Of a stretch of 64,000 nucleotides of DNA, positions 1-10,110 are shown piece by piece. This DNA is from Pantoea rwandensis. GTDB taxonomy: Bacteria > Pseudomonadota > Gammaproteobacteria > Enterobacterales > Enterobacteriaceae. A program made the translations under genes and the position numbers. The notes beneath the pieces were generated by a model. The model did not search any database. It was not told the origin of the DNA and was given only the letters and a program-made list of their open reading frames with translations. The stretch is taken from the NCBI RefSeq assembly GCF_002095475.1, contig NZ_MLFR01000015.1, positions 1 through 64,000 of the forward strand, written 5' to 3'. How positions within the stretch are numbered: the stretch's first letter is position 1; each line of letters starts with the position of its first letter.

Positions 1-31
1 GCCAATTTAAAAACAATTTGAACAGTATTTT

Positions 32-106
32 TGGGGTGTCGCCAAGCGGTAAGGCTCTGGTTTCTGATACCAGCATTCCGGGGTTCGAATCCCTGCACCC
101 CAGCCA
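32..106 (+). tRNA. glnV: tRNA-Gln (anticodon CTG)
   Basis: Complete 75-nt cloverleaf. It starts TGGGGTGTC and ends in a genome-encoded CCA, with acceptor arms TGGGGTG/CACCCCA, a T-loop GGTTCGAATCC, and an anticodon stem CTGGT/ACCAG around the loop TTCTGAT. The anticodon CTG (positions 64-66) reads CAG glutamine codons. It matches E. coli tRNA-Gln2 closely, and the neighbouring ubiF/miaB agrees with the E. coli glutamine-tRNA cluster. Further tRNAs of the cluster would lie upstream, outside the window. Confidence 0.97.
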
Positions 107-111
107 AATTG

Positions 112-147
112 AACAATAAAGCCCGCTTCTGCGGGCTTTATTGTTTT
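112..147. terminator. Bidirectional rho-independent terminator
   Basis: AACAATAAAGCCCGC, loop TTCT, then GCGGGCTTTATTGTT with a T run. The stem is GC-rich at its tip and flanked by A and T runs, so it can end both the tRNA transcript (plus) and ubiF (minus). Confidence 0.9.
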
Positions 148-191
148 CTGCGTTCAGTCGTTAAGAGCGCCTGACGACGCTCCCAAAAATC

Positions 192-1364
192 TTATAATCC
201 CAAAGCGTACTTCAGTACCTTACGTTTCAGCGCTCCGGCATTCTCCGCCGCGATCAATCCCAGATTACGTGCAAAACGTAACGGCGAAAGCTTATTACTG
301 AATGCAAAGTAGAACAGATCCATTCCCCCCTGCATCAGCAAGTTATCCTTATAACGCTGGCGATGATAACGCTGGAGTACCGCACCCGATGACCACAGCT
401 GTGCTTCACTGCGCGCCTCAACCAGCGTTGAGATCAATGCATCCACATCACGGTACCCCAAGTTTACGCCCTGCCCCGCGAGGGGATTAATGGTATGCGC
501 CGCGTCGCCCACTAGCGCCAGCCCCGGCATCACATAGCGCGTAGCATGACGTCGCACCAGAGGAAACGATGCGGCTTGCTTCACATGAAAGCGTCCGACA
601 CGCGCTGGAAAATGTGCATGGATCTCTTTCTCCAACTGCGGCAGCGGCAAATTCTGCAGCTGGCGAATACGCGCTGGAGCGTCATACCACACCAACGAAG
701 CGTGACGTTCGAATAAGGGCAAGAAGGCACGAGGACCTTCTGGGGTGAATTGTTGCCAGGTTGAATCGCCAGCATCATGCTCACATTCCACGCTAATCAG
801 CATACAAGACTGCGCATAATTCCAGCCACGGACGCCAATGCCAGCCAGTTGGCGTACGCGCGAGTTGGCACCATCGGCACCCACGACAAGGCGTGCATCC
901 AGCTGGGTACCATTATCCAGTTGTACATGCCAGCCACCGCTATGTTGCTGAAGGTTCTGCAAGCTGGCGGGACAGATCAGTGTAATGCCCTCTTCCTGCA
1001 TTTTCTCCCACAGTGCGCGCTGTAACACACTGTTCTCCACCATATACCCCAACTCAGGCAAGCCCAGTGAAGCGGCATCGAACGTCACGTGCGCGCTCTG
1101 CCACTCCCAGGTTTCCAGCTTGCGGTAGGGGGCACAGCGCATCGCCTCAACACGTGACCAAACATTCAATTGTCGAAGTAGCGCCACTGACGAGGCGCCG
1201 ATGGCTGAAATACGCACATCAGGCGGGCTCGCAGCATCAAAACGGGCGGGTTCAGCGCGTTCTATCACCGCCACGCGAAACTGCTGCTGTGCCAGCCCAC
1301 AGGCCAATGCGGCACCGACCATGCCACCGCCCACTATCACCACATCAAAATGTGAATCCTGCAT
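192..1364 (-). CDS. ubiF: 3-demethoxyubiquinol 3-hydroxylase (UbiF-type flavin monooxygenase)
   Basis: 390-aa member of the UbiH/UbiF/VisC/COQ6 FAD monooxygenases, which hydroxylate the ubiquinone ring. The sequence shows an N-terminal dinucleotide fold GGGMVGAALACGLAQ (residues 12-26), the second FAD/NAD motif VVGADGANSRVRQLAG near residue 160, and the third FAD motif LVGDAAHTINPLAGQGVNLG near residue 285. Length is normal for the family. It is placed as UbiF rather than UbiH or UbiI by its position between the glutamine tRNA cluster and miaB, as in E. coli. It reads divergently from miaB. No membrane segment is evident; the enzyme works on a membrane-bound quinol in the Ubi complex. Confidence 0.93.
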   Translation of the reverse strand: MQDSHFDVVIVGGGMVGAALACGLAQQQFRVAVIERAEPARFDAASPPDVRISAIGASSVALLRQLNVWSRVEAMRCAPYRKLETWEWQSAHVTFDAASLGLPELGYMVENSVLQRALWEKMQEEGITLICPASLQNLQQHSGGWHVQLDNGTQLDARLVVGADGANSRVRQLAGIGVRGWNYAQSCMLISVECEHDAGDSTWQQFTPEGPRAFLPLFERHASLVWYDAPARIRQLQNLPLPQLEKEIHAHFPARVGRFHVKQAASFPLVRRHATRYVMPGLALVGDAAHTINPLAGQGVNLGYRDVDALISTLVEARSEAQLWSSGAVLQRYHRQRYKDNLLMQGGMDLFYFAFSNKLSPLRFARNLGLIAAENAGALKRKVLKYALGL

Positions 1365-1529
1365 TGACTCTAATCCTTCTGCTTGCCGTAATGCCTCACA
1401 GCATCACGCTGATAGATAAAGTTTACCGGAAATTGGCCGTACAATCTCAAGGCCTGCTGCTCTGGTCACAACAGCAGCAAAGCATTACACTACGCGCCCT
1501 GCACTTCGCTCTGATCAATGGCTAGTTCG

Positions 1530-2954
1530 ATGACCAAAAAACTGCATATCAAAACCTGGGGCTGTCAGATGAATGAGTATGATTCATCTAAGATGGCCGA
1601 CCTGCTGAACAGCACACACGGTTATACCCTGACCGATGAAGCCGAAGAGGCAGATGTCCTGCTGCTCAATACCTGCTCCATTCGTGAGAAGGCGCAGGAG
1701 AAGGTTTTCGCCCTGTTAGGACGCTGGAAGAAGCTGAAGGCGGATAATCCTGACGTGATCATTGGTGTCGGCGGTTGTGTTGCTTCACAAGAAGGTGAAC
1801 GCCTGCGCGAACGTGCGAATTGTGTTGATATCGTGTTTGGTCCACAAACCCTGCATCGTCTGCCTGAGATGCTCAATCAAGTGCGTGGCACCAAAAGCCC
1901 AGTGATTGATATCAGTTTCCCAGAAATCGAAAAGTTTGACCGCTTACCGGAACCGCGCGCTGAAGGCCCAACCGCCTTCGTGTCCATTATGGAAGGCTGC
2001 AACAAGTATTGTACTTTCTGTGTTGTGCCTTATACGCGCGGTGAGGAAGTGAGCCGTCCTTGCGACGATATTCTGCTGGAAATCGCGCAGCTTGCCGCGC
2101 AGGGCGTGCGAGAAGTGAATTTACTGGGTCAAAACGTCAACGCCTATCGCGGCACGACCTTTGATGACCAGATCTGCAGCTTCGCGGAACTATTGCGTCT
2201 GGTGGCAGCCATTGATGGCATTGACCGCATTCGCTTTACCACCAGCCATCCGATTGAATTCACCGATGACATTATCGATGTCTATCGCGATACGCCAGAA
2301 CTGGCGAGCTTCCTGCATTTACCAGTGCAGAGCGGTGCCGATCGTATCCTGACGCTGATGAAACGCGCGCACACCGCACTGGAATACAAAGCGATTGTCC
2401 GCAAGTTGCAGAAAGCGCGTCCTGATATTCAGATGAGCTCAGATTTTATCATCGGTTTCCCTGGTGAAACACAACAGGACTTCGAGCAAACCATGAAGTT
2501 AGTGGGTGAGGTCAATTTTGACGTCAGCTTTAGCTTTATCTACTCAGCACGTCCAGGTACCCCTGCCGCTGATTTGCCTGACGATGTGTCGGAAGAAGAG
2601 AAAAAGCAGCGTCTGTATATCCTGCAGGATCGCCTCAATCAGCAGGCAATGGCATGGAGCCGCCGTATGCTCGGCACCACGCAACGTGTGCTGGTGGAAG
2701 GCATATCGCGTAAGAATGTCATGGAGTTAATGGGACGTACTGATAATAACCGTGTGGTTAATTTCGAAGCTCCTGTCGAAATGATCGGTAAATTTGTTGA
2801 TGTTGAAATCGTCGATATTCATGCTAACTCACTGCGCGGTAAGCTGGTGCGTACCGAAGATGAAATGGCCCTGCGCTTGAATCAAAGTCCAGCAGCCGTC
2901 ATTGCCCGCACACGTCGTGAAAATGACATCGGCGTCGGTATTCACCAGCCTTGA
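1530..2954 (+). CDS. miaB: tRNA-2-methylthio-N6-dimethylallyladenosine synthase MiaB
   Basis: Radical-SAM methylthiotransferase that converts i6A37 to ms2i6A37 in tRNAs reading UNN codons. The N-terminal UPF0004 domain carries conserved cysteines (WGCQMN, NTCSIRE, GGCVA). The radical-SAM cluster motif is CNKYCTFC (CxxxCxxC) near residue 157, and a C-terminal TRAM domain follows. From the ATG at 1530 the protein is 474 aa and begins [15 protein letters not shown], as in E. coli. An in-frame ATG at 1518 would add four residues, and neither has a clear ribosome-binding site. Followed by a hairpin before the ybeZ operon. Confidence 0.96.
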   Translation: MTKKLHIKTWGCQMNEYDSSKMADLLNSTHGYTLTDEAEEADVLLLNTCSIREKAQEKVFALLGRWKKLKADNPDVIIGVGGCVASQEGERLRERANCVDIVFGPQTLHRLPEMLNQVRGTKSPVIDISFPEIEKFDRLPEPRAEGPTAFVSIMEGCNKYCTFCVVPYTRGEEVSRPCDDILLEIAQLAAQGVREVNLLGQNVNAYRGTTFDDQICSFAELLRLVAAIDGIDRIRFTTSHPIEFTDDIIDVYRDTPELASFLHLPVQSGADRILTLMKRAHTALEYKAIVRKLQKARPDIQMSSDFIIGFPGETQQDFEQTMKLVGEVNFDVSFSFIYSARPGTPAADLPDDVSEEEKKQRLYILQDRLNQQAMAWSRRMLGTTQRVLVEGISRKNVMELMGRTDNNRVVNFEAPVEMIGKFVDVEIVDIHANSLRGKLVRTEDEMALRLNQSPAAVIARTRRENDIGVGIHQP

Positions 2955-2969
2955 TCTCACGATTTTTGA

Positions 2970-2994
2970 GCGACAGTGCACACCGCGCTGTCGC
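2970..2994 (+). terminator. Probable miaB terminator hairpin
   Basis: GCGACAG and CTGTCGC form a perfect 7-bp stem with an 11-nt loop, followed by GATTTTC. It sits 16 nt after the miaB stop. The U tract is weak, so termination may be partial. Confidence 0.55.
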
Positions 2995-3052
2995 GATTTT
3001 CAGTCGGTTACGCTTGCATTCCTTAAGCGGCGCCCAAATATCTCCTTTGCAA

Positions 3053-3077
3053 CTTGCACCTGGGCGTGACCCCATAA
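3053..3077 (+). promoter_or_regulatory. Candidate heat-shock (sigma-32) promoter for ybeZ-ybeY-ybeX-lnt
   Basis: CTTGCA at 3053-3058 and CCCCATAA at 3070-3077 resemble the sigma-32 boxes CTTGAA and CCCCATnT. The -10-like box is very good; the spacer (11 bp) is shorter than ideal. The E. coli ybeZYX-lnt operon is known to be heat-inducible, which supports the call. The gap 2955-3160 holds nothing else besides the miaB hairpin. Confidence 0.45.
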
Positions 3078-3160
3078 ATAATTCCGTAATGATGCTCATG
3101 TCGTTAATCAGAGCATCTGATACCCTTTTCAACTGGCCCTGAGCGACCCAAAGGATTCAT

Positions 3161-4234
3161 TTGAATATCGAAACTCGTGAAATCGCCCTTGAACCGGCAG
3201 ATAACCGTCGGCTGTTGAGCCTGTGCGGTCCGTTTGATGACAATGTGAAGCAACTTGAACGACGTCTGGGTATCGAAATCAACCGTCGTGACAACCAATT
3301 TAAACTGGTGGGCCGATCGCTGAGTGTGAACGCTGCGGTTAACATCCTGCGTGACTTGTATGTGGATACCGCGCCAGTCCGTGGTTTGATCCCTGACATA
3401 GAGCCGGACCAAATCCATCTGGCGATCAAAGAGAGCCGCGTGCTGGAGCAAACCGCGGAGAGCGTGCCGGAGTTTGGTAAAGCCATAAACATCAAAACCA
3501 AACGCGGTGTAATTAAACCGCGTACGCCTAATCAGGCTCAGTATGTGGCGAACATTCTCGACCATGACATTACCTTTGGCGTGGGCCCAGCCGGTACCGG
3601 TAAGACCTATCTGGCCGTTGCCGCAGCAGTAGATGCACTGGAGCGGCAGGAGATTCGTCGCATTCTGTTGACGCGTCCGGCCGTTGAGGCCGGTGAAAAA
3701 CTCGGCTTCCTGCCGGGTGATCTCAGCCAGAAAGTCGATCCTTACTTGCGTCCACTTTATGATGCCCTGTTCGAGATGCTGGGTTTTGAACGCGTAGAAA
3801 AGCTGATGGAGCGCAATGTGATTGAGGTGGCACCGTTGGCATACATGCGCGGTCGTACCCTCAATGACGCCTTTGTGATCCTTGATGAGAGCCAGAACAC
3901 CACCATCGAACAGATGAAGATGTTCCTGACGCGAATCGGCTTCAATTCAAAAGCGGTGATTACCGGTGACGTGACGCAGATTGACCTGCCACGCAGCACC
4001 AAGTCAGGCCTGCGCCACGCCATCGAGGTGTTAGCGGAAGTCGATGAAATTAGCTTTAACTTTTTCCACAGCGAAGACGTGGTGCGTCATCCGGTTGTCG
4101 CACGCATCGTGAATGCTTATGAAGCGTGGGAAGAAGCTGACCAAAAACGCCGAGACAAACTGGCTGAAGACCGCAAGCGTGAAGCGCTGGCAGCTCAGCT
4201 AGCGACCCAACCCAGCCCGCAGGAGCCTTCATGA
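3161..4234 (+). CDS. ybeZ: PhoH-family ATPase YbeZ
   Basis: 357-aa PhoH-like protein, partner of the endoribonuclease YbeY in ribosome maturation and quality control. Walker A is GPAGTGKT (about residues 139-146) and Walker B-like VILDESQN lies near residue 238. The start is a TTG with AAAGGA 8 nt upstream; the N-terminus [15 protein letters not shown] matches E. coli YbeZ from the same unusual codon. The C-terminus is lysine/arginine/glutamate rich ([14 protein letters not shown]). The stop overlaps the ybeY start (ATGA), which implies translational coupling. Confidence 0.95.
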   Translation: MNIETREIALEPADNRRLLSLCGPFDDNVKQLERRLGIEINRRDNQFKLVGRSLSVNAAVNILRDLYVDTAPVRGLIPDIEPDQIHLAIKESRVLEQTAESVPEFGKAINIKTKRGVIKPRTPNQAQYVANILDHDITFGVGPAGTGKTYLAVAAAVDALERQEIRRILLTRPAVEAGEKLGFLPGDLSQKVDPYLRPLYDALFEMLGFERVEKLMERNVIEVAPLAYMRGRTLNDAFVILDESQNTTIEQMKMFLTRIGFNSKAVITGDVTQIDLPRSTKSGLRHAIEVLAEVDEISFNFFHSEDVVRHPVVARIVNAYEAWEEADQKRRDKLAEDRKREALAAQLATQPSPQEPS

Positions 4235-4704
4235 GCGCGGTGATTTTAGATTTACAGTTGGCCTGTGCCGATGAAAATGGCCTGCCAGCCGAAACCGCCT
4301 TTCAACGCTGGTTGGAAGCGGCAGTCACGCCTTTCCAGCCTGAAAGTGAAGTGACCATTCGTTTGGTCGATGAAGCGGAAAGTCATGAGCTTAATCTGAC
4401 TTATCGTGGCAAAGACAAACCTACAAACGTGCTCTCTTTCCCTTTTGAAGCACCACCGGGAATTGAATTACCGCTGCTGGGCGATCTGATTATCTGTCGT
4501 CAGGTGGTTGAGCAAGAAGCGGAAGAACAAGGCAAAACCGTTGAAGCCCATTGGGCGCATATGGTGGTACACGGCACGCTGCATCTGCTGGGTTACGATC
4601 ATATTGAAGACGATGAAGCCGAAGAAATGGAGGCGCTGGAGACCGAGATAATGCTTGCTCTTGGATATCCTGACCCGTACATTTCGGAGAAAGAAGACGC
4701 CTGA
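4231..4704 (+). CDS. ybeY: Endoribonuclease YbeY (16S rRNA maturation)
   Basis: 157-aa UPF0054 metalloprotein involved in 16S rRNA 3'-end maturation and in 70S quality control with RNase R. The zinc motif [11 protein letters not shown] near residue 114 carries the three metal-binding histidines. The upstream [15 protein letters not shown] stretch is also typical of the family. The start overlaps the ybeZ stop. It is followed by an 82-nt gap containing a stem-loop before corC. Confidence 0.95.
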   Translation: MSAVILDLQLACADENGLPAETAFQRWLEAAVTPFQPESEVTIRLVDEAESHELNLTYRGKDKPTNVLSFPFEAPPGIELPLLGDLIICRQVVEQEAEEQGKTVEAHWAHMVVHGTLHLLGYDHIEDDEAEEMEALETEIMLALGYPDPYISEKEDA

Positions 4705-4726
4705 AACTCCGTTTCAGGTTATTGCG

Positions 4727-4748
4727 CTGCTGGCGAGGATGCCAGCAG
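4727..4748 (+). other. Intercistronic stem-loop between ybeY and corC
   Basis: CTGCTGGC and GCCAGCAG form a perfect 8-bp stem with a GAGGAT loop, followed by TTCCTTT. It may attenuate or protect the mRNA; it is not a clear terminator because the operon continues 38 nt later. Confidence 0.5.
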
Positions 4749-4786
4749 TTCCTTTCCCTCATTAGAGAGAACGAAATAAAAACGCC

Positions 4787-5668
4787 ATGAGCGACGACCA
4801 TTCTCAAAACAGCGACGCACCCAGTAGTAAAAAGGGGTTTTTCTCCCTGTTAATCAACCAACTGTTTCACGGTGAACCTAAAAACCGTGACGAACTGCTG
4901 GGGCTAATCCGCGATTCTGAGCAGAAAGAGCTGATCGACCAAGACACCCGCGACATGCTTGAAGGGGTGTTAGATATCGCCGAACAGCGTGTGCGTGACA
5001 TCATGATCCCGCGCTCCCAAATGATTACCCTCAAACGTAATCAAAGCCTTGAAGAGTGTCTGGCGGTCATCATTGATTCTGCCCACTCACGTTTTCCTGT
5101 GATTAGTGAAGACAAAGATCACGTCGAAGGCATTTTAATGGCCAAAGACTTGCTGCCGTTTATGAGCAGCGCGTCTGAGCCGTTCAGCATCGAAAAAGTG
5201 CTGCGTACTGCGGTAGTGGTACCCGAAAGTAAGCGTGTCGACCGCATGCTGAAAGAGTTTCGTTCCCAGCGATATCATATGGCCATTGTCATTGATGAGT
5301 TCGGCGGCGTTTCTGGGCTGGTTACCATCGAAGACATTCTCGAATTGATTGTCGGCGAAATTGAAGATGAATATGACGATGAAGAAGATCGTGATATCCG
5401 TCAGCTCAATCGCCACACCTATACCGTGCGTGCGCTGGCCCCCATCGAAGATTTTAATGAGATTTTTGGTACCAGCTTCAGCGATGACGAAGTAGACACC
5501 ATCGGCGGTCTGGTGATGCAGGCGTTCGGCCACCTTCCCGCACGCGGTGAAAGCATTGACATTGATGGTTACCAATTCAAAGTCGTTATGGCTGACAGCC
5601 GCCGTATCATCCAGGTGCATGTGAAAATTCCGGAAGATTCTCCACAACCGCAACTGGAAGACGAATAA
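4787..5668 (+). CDS. corC: CorC/YbeX, CBS-domain protein linked to Mg/Co efflux
   Basis: 293-aa cytosolic protein with two CBS domains (roughly residues 70-195) followed by a CorC/HlyC transporter-associated domain (about 205-285). The signature [11 protein letters not shown] sits at the start of the first CBS domain and [19 protein letters not shown] in the second. An acidic linker [13 protein letters not shown] joins the parts. In E. coli the gene (ybeX) lies between ybeY and lnt, as here. The lnt start is only 4 nt downstream of the stop. The exact biochemical role of CorC is still unclear. Confidence 0.93.
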   Translation: MSDDHSQNSDAPSSKKGFFSLLINQLFHGEPKNRDELLGLIRDSEQKELIDQDTRDMLEGVLDIAEQRVRDIMIPRSQMITLKRNQSLEECLAVIIDSAHSRFPVISEDKDHVEGILMAKDLLPFMSSASEPFSIEKVLRTAVVVPESKRVDRMLKEFRSQRYHMAIVIDEFGGVSGLVTIEDILELIVGEIEDEYDDEEDRDIRQLNRHTYTVRALAPIEDFNEIFGTSFSDDEVDTIGGLVMQAFGHLPARGESIDIDGYQFKVVMADSRRIIQVHVKIPEDSPQPQLEDE

Positions 5669-5672
5669 TTCT

Positions 5673-7199
5673 ATGGCTCTAGCTTCACTTTACTCGCAGC
5701 AGCGGGTTCGCTTGCTGCTGGCGTTAATTACGGGTGCCGTTGGCACCCTTTCATTTTCTCCCTACGATTTCTGGCCTGCGGCATTAATTTCACTGGTCGG
5801 CCTGCAACTGCTATTGCTGGATCGTCGTAGCCCTCAGGCTGCAGCGATAGGTTTCGTTTGGGGCTTTGGTCTCTTCGGCAGCGGTATTAACTGGGTTTAC
5901 GTCAGCATCGCCACCTTTGGCGGCATGCCTGGCCCGGTGAACGTTTTCCTCGTCATTCTGCTCGCGGCGTACCTCGCTATCTACCCGATGCTGTTCGCGG
6001 CGGTACTGAATCGCCTGTGGCCACGCGCCACCTTGTGGCGTCTGGCGTTAGCGGCTCCCGCGTTGTGGCAGATCAGCGAATTCCTGCGCGGCTGGATCCT
6101 CACCGGGTTCCCGTGGTTGCAGTTCGGTTATAGCCAGATTGATGGCCCACTGAAAGGCATTGCCCCCCTGGCTGGTGTCGAAACCATCACCTTCCTGCTA
6201 ATGGTGATTGCGGGTTTAGGGGTACATGCGCTTTATCACCGCAGCGCAAAAAGCCTGGTCGCCGCCGCAGCCCTGCTATTACTGCCGTGGCCACTGCGCA
6301 TGGTGCAGTGGTATCAACCCCTGCCAGAACGCAGCGTTGATGTGGCAATGGTGCAAGGCAATATCCCGCAGTCAATGAAGTGGGACCCGCAAGAGTTACT
6401 GAATACGCTGCGTGTTTATACCTCTTACAGCCAACCTTACATGGGTAAAGCGCCCATTATTATCTGGCCGGAGTCTGCGATTACCGATCTGGAAAGTCGT
6501 CAGCAACCGTTCCTGAAGGCGCTGGATGAAGAATTACGTGCACGTGGCAGTTCACTGATAACCGGTATTGTCGATTCGCGTGTCGAAGGTGACAACCGCT
6601 ATCACGATTACAACTCGGTGATTGTGTTGGGCGGTGAACAGCCTTACAGCTATCAAAGCCAGAACCGTTACCAGAAAAACCATCTGGTCCCCTTTGGCGA
6701 ATTTGTGCCGTTGGAAGACTTGCTGCGTCCACTGGCGCCGTTCTTCGACCTGCCGATGTCATCGTTCAGTCGAGGCGCCTATGTGCAGCCGCAGTTGAAA
6801 GTGTCGGGCTATAACCTGACCAGCGCCATCTGCTATGAAATCGTCTTGGGTGAACAGGTGCGGGCAAACTTCCATTCGGATACCAACTTCCTGCTGACAG
6901 TCTCCAATGATGCCTGGTTTGGTCATTCCATTGGTCCCTGGCAGCACTTCCAGATGGCACGTATGCGTGCTCTGGAGTTGGGCCGACCGTTACTGCGATC
7001 CACCAACAACGGTGTCACTGCAGTAGTCAATGCCGATGGTGAAGTGGAAAAAGAGATCCCACAATTTACACGTGAAGTACTGGAAGCCAAAGTGACCCCC
7101 ACAACGGGTGAGACACCTTACGCGAAAGCAGGTATCTGGCCGGTGTGGATCCTGACGCTAATCGGTATCGTGCTGGCGATAATTCGTCGTCGTAACTGA
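5673..7199 (+). CDS. lnt: Apolipoprotein N-acyltransferase
   Basis: 508-aa inner-membrane enzyme that adds the third acyl chain to lipoproteins before Lol export. Several hydrophobic helices occupy residues 1-215, then a periplasmic nitrilase-like domain (about 220-480) and a last helix near the C-terminus ([16 protein letters not shown]). Catalytic residues of the Glu-Lys-Cys triad are visible as the E in IIWPESAIT, the K in [13 protein letters not shown] and the C in [11 protein letters not shown]. Last gene of the ybeZYX-lnt operon, followed by a strong terminator. Confidence 0.96.
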   Translation: MALASLYSQQRVRLLLALITGAVGTLSFSPYDFWPAALISLVGLQLLLLDRRSPQAAAIGFVWGFGLFGSGINWVYVSIATFGGMPGPVNVFLVILLAAYLAIYPMLFAAVLNRLWPRATLWRLALAAPALWQISEFLRGWILTGFPWLQFGYSQIDGPLKGIAPLAGVETITFLLMVIAGLGVHALYHRSAKSLVAAAALLLLPWPLRMVQWYQPLPERSVDVAMVQGNIPQSMKWDPQELLNTLRVYTSYSQPYMGKAPIIIWPESAITDLESRQQPFLKALDEELRARGSSLITGIVDSRVEGDNRYHDYNSVIVLGGEQPYSYQSQNRYQKNHLVPFGEFVPLEDLLRPLAPFFDLPMSSFSRGAYVQPQLKVSGYNLTSAICYEIVLGEQVRANFHSDTNFLLTVSNDAWFGHSIGPWQHFQMARMRALELGRPLLRSTNNGVTAVVNADGEVEKEIPQFTREVLEAKVTPTTGETPYAKAGIWPVWILTLIGIVLAIIRRRN

Positions 7200-7220
7200 C
7201 ACCTTGCTCACACTCTGACA

Positions 7221-7247
7221 GGCGAAGTGCTCACTTCGCCTTTTTTT
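7221..7247 (+). terminator. Rho-independent terminator of the ybeZYX-lnt operon
   Basis: GGCGAAGT, loop GCTC, ACTTCGCC, then seven T; 21 nt after the lnt stop. Confidence 0.92.
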
Positions 7248-7637
7248 GCGCTGTTTTTCGCTCCCATCGGCTACGCTTTACCAGATTCTCTGCTGGCTTT
7301 TTTCCACTTTTCCTCGTGCTGGCACGATCATTGCTATTTATTTCAGTGGTTTTATTAACATCAGCGTTCTGTCAGCGTAATGCCATCTTTATGCACTACT
7401 ATCTGGCACTGATTCGCACCTTCATAGCGCAAAGGCATTTCTTTGCCTCTTATTGGTGCGGAGCGGCTCGCAAAAAAGGAACTTTTTTGTTTCATTGCGT
7501 TAACAATTCGCTATGTTAATCACTATCCTGCGCGCAGTTGCGCTAAGGGATAATAAGAAAAGCAGCAGGAAATACACACAACATCACAATCTGCGCAGTT
7601 TATGTTCTGCGCGACATTCATTCGAAGGAGTAGGAAC
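7248..7637 (+). promoter_or_regulatory. Upstream region of the gltIJKL operon
   Basis: This 390-bp stretch has no supportable gene. It must hold the glt promoter(s) and a 5' leader; I cannot pick a convincing -35/-10 pair or operator by eye. The ribosome-binding site GAAGGAG at 7624-7630 fixes the gltI start at 7638. Confidence 0.5.
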
Positions 7638-8531
7638 ATGCAGACACGCAAAGTGGCATTATCTCTTCTGCTGTTGGGAGCAGCAGCGGGAGCGGCCCAG
7701 GCGGAAGATCTCACCGGCACCCTGAAAAAAATTAATGATAACGGCGTTATCGTCGTTGGGCATCGTGAGTCATCAGTTCCCTTTTCTTACTACGACAACC
7801 AACAAAAAGTGGTTGGCTATTCTCAGGACTATTCCAACGCGATCGTAGCGGCTATCAAAGCCAAGCTGAATAAGCCGGATCTGCAGGTCAAAATGCTGCC
7901 GATCACTTCACAAAACCGTATCCCGCTGTTGCAGAACGGCACCTACGATTTTGAGTGTGGTTCTACCACCAACAACCTGGAACGCCAGAAGCAGGCCGCT
8001 TTCTCTGATACCGTGTTTATTATCGGCACCCGTTTGCTGGTTAAAAAAGGCGGCGACATCAAAGATTTCGCAGACCTGAAAGGTAAAACTGTTGTTGTCA
8101 CTTCAGGGACCACTTCTGAAGTACTGCTGCACAAGCTTAACGATGAGAAGAAAATGGACATGCGCATCATCAGCGCTAAAGACCATGGCGATTCTTTCCG
8201 TACGCTGGAAACCGGTCGTGCTGTGGCCTTTATGATGGATGACGCGCTGCTGGCGGGCGAACGTGCTAAAGCGAAGCAACCTGACAACTGGGAAATCATC
8301 GGCACGCCACAATCGAAAGAAGCTTACGGTTGCATGCTGCGTAACGAAGATCCTCAGTTCAAGCAGCTAATGGATGAAACCATTGCTAAAGCGCAGACCT
8401 CGGGTGAAGCGTCTAAGTGGTTTGAAACTTGGTTTAAACAGCCAATCCCACCGAAGAATCTGAACATGAACTTCGAGCTGTCACCTGACATGCAGGCGCT
8501 GTTCAAAGCACCAAACGACAAAGCACTCTGA
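7638..8531 (+). CDS. gltI: Glutamate/aspartate ABC transporter periplasmic binding protein
   Basis: 297-aa type-2 periplasmic binding protein (SBP_bac_3). The ATG at 7638 has a strong GAAGGAG site and begins a typical signal peptide MQTRKVALSLLLLG with cleavage after GAAQA; an in-frame ATG 36 nt upstream would spoil it. The mature part (VIVVGHRESSVPFSYYDNQQ, FECGSTTNNLERQ, SAKDHGDSFRTLE) is nearly the same as E. coli GltI. It captures L-glutamate and L-aspartate for GltJKL. A 161-nt spacer with an sRNA-like element separates it from gltJ. Confidence 0.96.
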   Translation: MQTRKVALSLLLLGAAAGAAQAEDLTGTLKKINDNGVIVVGHRESSVPFSYYDNQQKVVGYSQDYSNAIVAAIKAKLNKPDLQVKMLPITSQNRIPLLQNGTYDFECGSTTNNLERQKQAAFSDTVFIIGTRLLVKKGGDIKDFADLKGKTVVVTSGTTSEVLLHKLNDEKKMDMRIISAKDHGDSFRTLETGRAVAFMMDDALLAGERAKAKQPDNWEIIGTPQSKEAYGCMLRNEDPQFKQLMDETIAKAQTSGEASKWFETWFKQPIPPKNLNMNFELSPDMQALFKAPNDKAL

Positions 8532-8679
8532 ATTAACAACGAAAACAAGGGCAGTTAGGCTGCCCTCTCGATTGCTGAACACGCGGTGCGGACAGACAGA
8601 CTGCAACAGGCCGTTCCCCTGAAGCAGGATACAAGACACCGCTCAACAATCTTATGGGTAGCCTCGCTACCCTTTTTTT
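8532..8679 (+). ncRNA. sroC: SroC-like sRNA from the gltI-gltJ spacer
   Basis: In E. coli the gltI-gltJ spacer is processed into SroC, an Hfq-binding sponge that titrates GcvB. Here the spacer has the same place and similar size and ends in an intrinsic terminator (8656-8679). The 5' end, normally made by RNase E near the gltI stop, is not defined by sequence, so the start is approximate. Called from position, length and terminator, not from a full alignment. Confidence 0.7.
8656..8679 (+). terminator. Intercistronic terminator (SroC 3' end)
   Basis: GGGTAGC, loop CTC, GCTACCC, then seven T. It lies 13 nt before gltJ and should terminate part of the transcripts, giving more gltI than gltJKL. 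Confidence 0.9.
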
Positions 8680-8692
8680 ACCGGAGCTCGTT

Positions 8693-9433
8693 ATGGGTAT
8701 CGATTGGAACTGGGGCATCTTTTTACAACAGGCCCCGTTCGGCAATACGACTTACCTCGGCTGGCTGTGGTCCGGATTTCAGGTTACCGTTGCGGTGTCC
8801 TGCTGTGCCTGGATTATCGCCTTCCTGGTAGGTTCCTTCTTTGGCATTCTGCGTACCGCGCCCAACCGTCTACTGGCGGCCATAGGCACCTGCTACGTGG
8901 AATTGTTCCGTAACATCCCGCTGATCGTGCAGTTCTTCTTCTGGTATCTGGTCGCACCAGAACTGGTAGGAGAAAAACTGGGCATGTGGTTTAAGGCTGA
9001 ATTGGATCCTAATGTTCAATTCTTTGTCTCTTCGACCATTTGTCTGGGGCTGTTCACCGCGGCCCGTGTTTGTGAGCAGGTTCGCGCGGCCATTCAGTCG
9101 CTGCCACGTGGACAAAAAAATGCAGGCTTGGCCGTCGGTCTGACGCTGCCACAAACCTACCGCTACGTATTGTTACCCAATGCGTATCGCGTCATTGTGC
9201 CGCCGATGACCTCTGAAATGCTGAACCTGGTGAAAAACTCCGCTATCGCCTCCACCATTGGTCTGGTCGATATGGCGGCTCAGGCGGGCAAATTGCTCGA
9301 CTACTCAGCACATGCTTACGAGTCGTTCACTGCCATCACCTTGGCTTACGTCGGTATTAACCTGGTGATCATGCTGATTATGAGTCTGGTAGAACGCAAA
9401 ATTCGCCTGCCTGGCAACTTGGGAGGCAAATAA
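8693..9433 (+). CDS. gltJ: Glutamate/aspartate ABC transporter permease GltJ
   Basis: 246-aa inner-membrane permease of the HisM/GlnP type. The ATG at 8693 follows GGAG by 6 nt and gives [18 protein letters not shown], as in E. coli; the in-frame upstream ATG at 8654 lies inside the terminator hairpin and is unlikely. The EAA-like loop that contacts the ATPase is seen around [19 protein letters not shown]. The stop overlaps the gltK start (TAATG). Confidence 0.95.
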   Translation: MGIDWNWGIFLQQAPFGNTTYLGWLWSGFQVTVAVSCCAWIIAFLVGSFFGILRTAPNRLLAAIGTCYVELFRNIPLIVQFFFWYLVAPELVGEKLGMWFKAELDPNVQFFVSSTICLGLFTAARVCEQVRAAIQSLPRGQKNAGLAVGLTLPQTYRYVLLPNAYRVIVPPMTSEMLNLVKNSAIASTIGLVDMAAQAGKLLDYSAHAYESFTAITLAYVGINLVIMLIMSLVERKIRLPGNLGGK

Positions 9434-10110
9434 TGTACGAGTTTGACTGGAGTTCGATTCCACCCAGCCTGCCCTATTTATGGAATGGCTTGATCATCAC
9501 CTTCAAAATCACTGCCGTTGCCGTGGTATTCGGTATCGTTTGGGGCACGATTCTGGCGGTGATGCGCCTGTCTCCGTTTGCCCCGATTCGCTGGTTTGCC
9601 AAGCTGTACGTCAACTTGTTCCGCTCCGTGCCTTTGGTCATGGTGCTGTTGTGGTTCTATCTGGTAGTGCCTGCGTTCCTGCAACAGGTGCTGGGGCTTT
9701 CCCCCAAAGCCGATATTCGCCTGATTTCCGCCATGGTGGCCTTTGCGCTATTTGAAGCGGCCTATTATTCGGAAATTATTCGCGCCGGTATCCAAAGTAT
9801 TTCACGTGGGCAATCTCATGCTGCGCTGGCATTGGGTATGACGCACTGGCAATCGATGCAGCTGATCATCCTGCCACAGGCGTTCCGCGCCATGGTGCCG
9901 CTGCTGCTGACACAGGGCATCGTGCTGTTTCAGGATACGTCGTTGGTGTATGTCTTAAGCCTGGCTGACTTCTTCCGTACCGCCTCAACCATTGGTGAGC
10001 GTGACGGTACCCAAGTCGAGATGGTTCTGTTTGCCGGTCTGGTCTACTTCGTGATCAGCCTGAGCGCTTCGCTGTTGGTTAGCTATCTGAAAAGAAAAAG
10101 GACGGTTTAA
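9433..10110 (+). CDS. gltK: Glutamate/aspartate ABC transporter permease GltK
   Basis: 225-aa second permease subunit, pairing with GltJ. It has about five hydrophobic helices and the conserved cytoplasmic loop [20 protein letters not shown] near residues 110-130. The start codon shares a base with the gltJ stop, and the end abuts gltL directly, so gltJKL is one translationally coupled unit. Confidence 0.95.
   Translation: MYEFDWSSIPPSLPYLWNGLIITFKITAVAVVFGIVWGTILAVMRLSPFAPIRWFAKLYVNLFRSVPLVMVLLWFYLVVPAFLQQVLGLSPKADIRLISAMVAFALFEAAYYSEIIRAGIQSISRGQSHAALALGMTHWQSMQLIILPQAFRAMVPLLLTQGIVLFQDTSLVYVLSLADFFRTASTIGERDGTQVEMVLFAGLVYFVISLSASLLVSYLKRKRTV

Noticed and set aside
7316-7519. 67-aa ORF upstream of gltI
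   Set aside because: No ribosome site, cysteine/phenylalanine-rich unlikely composition, and it lies in the promoter region.
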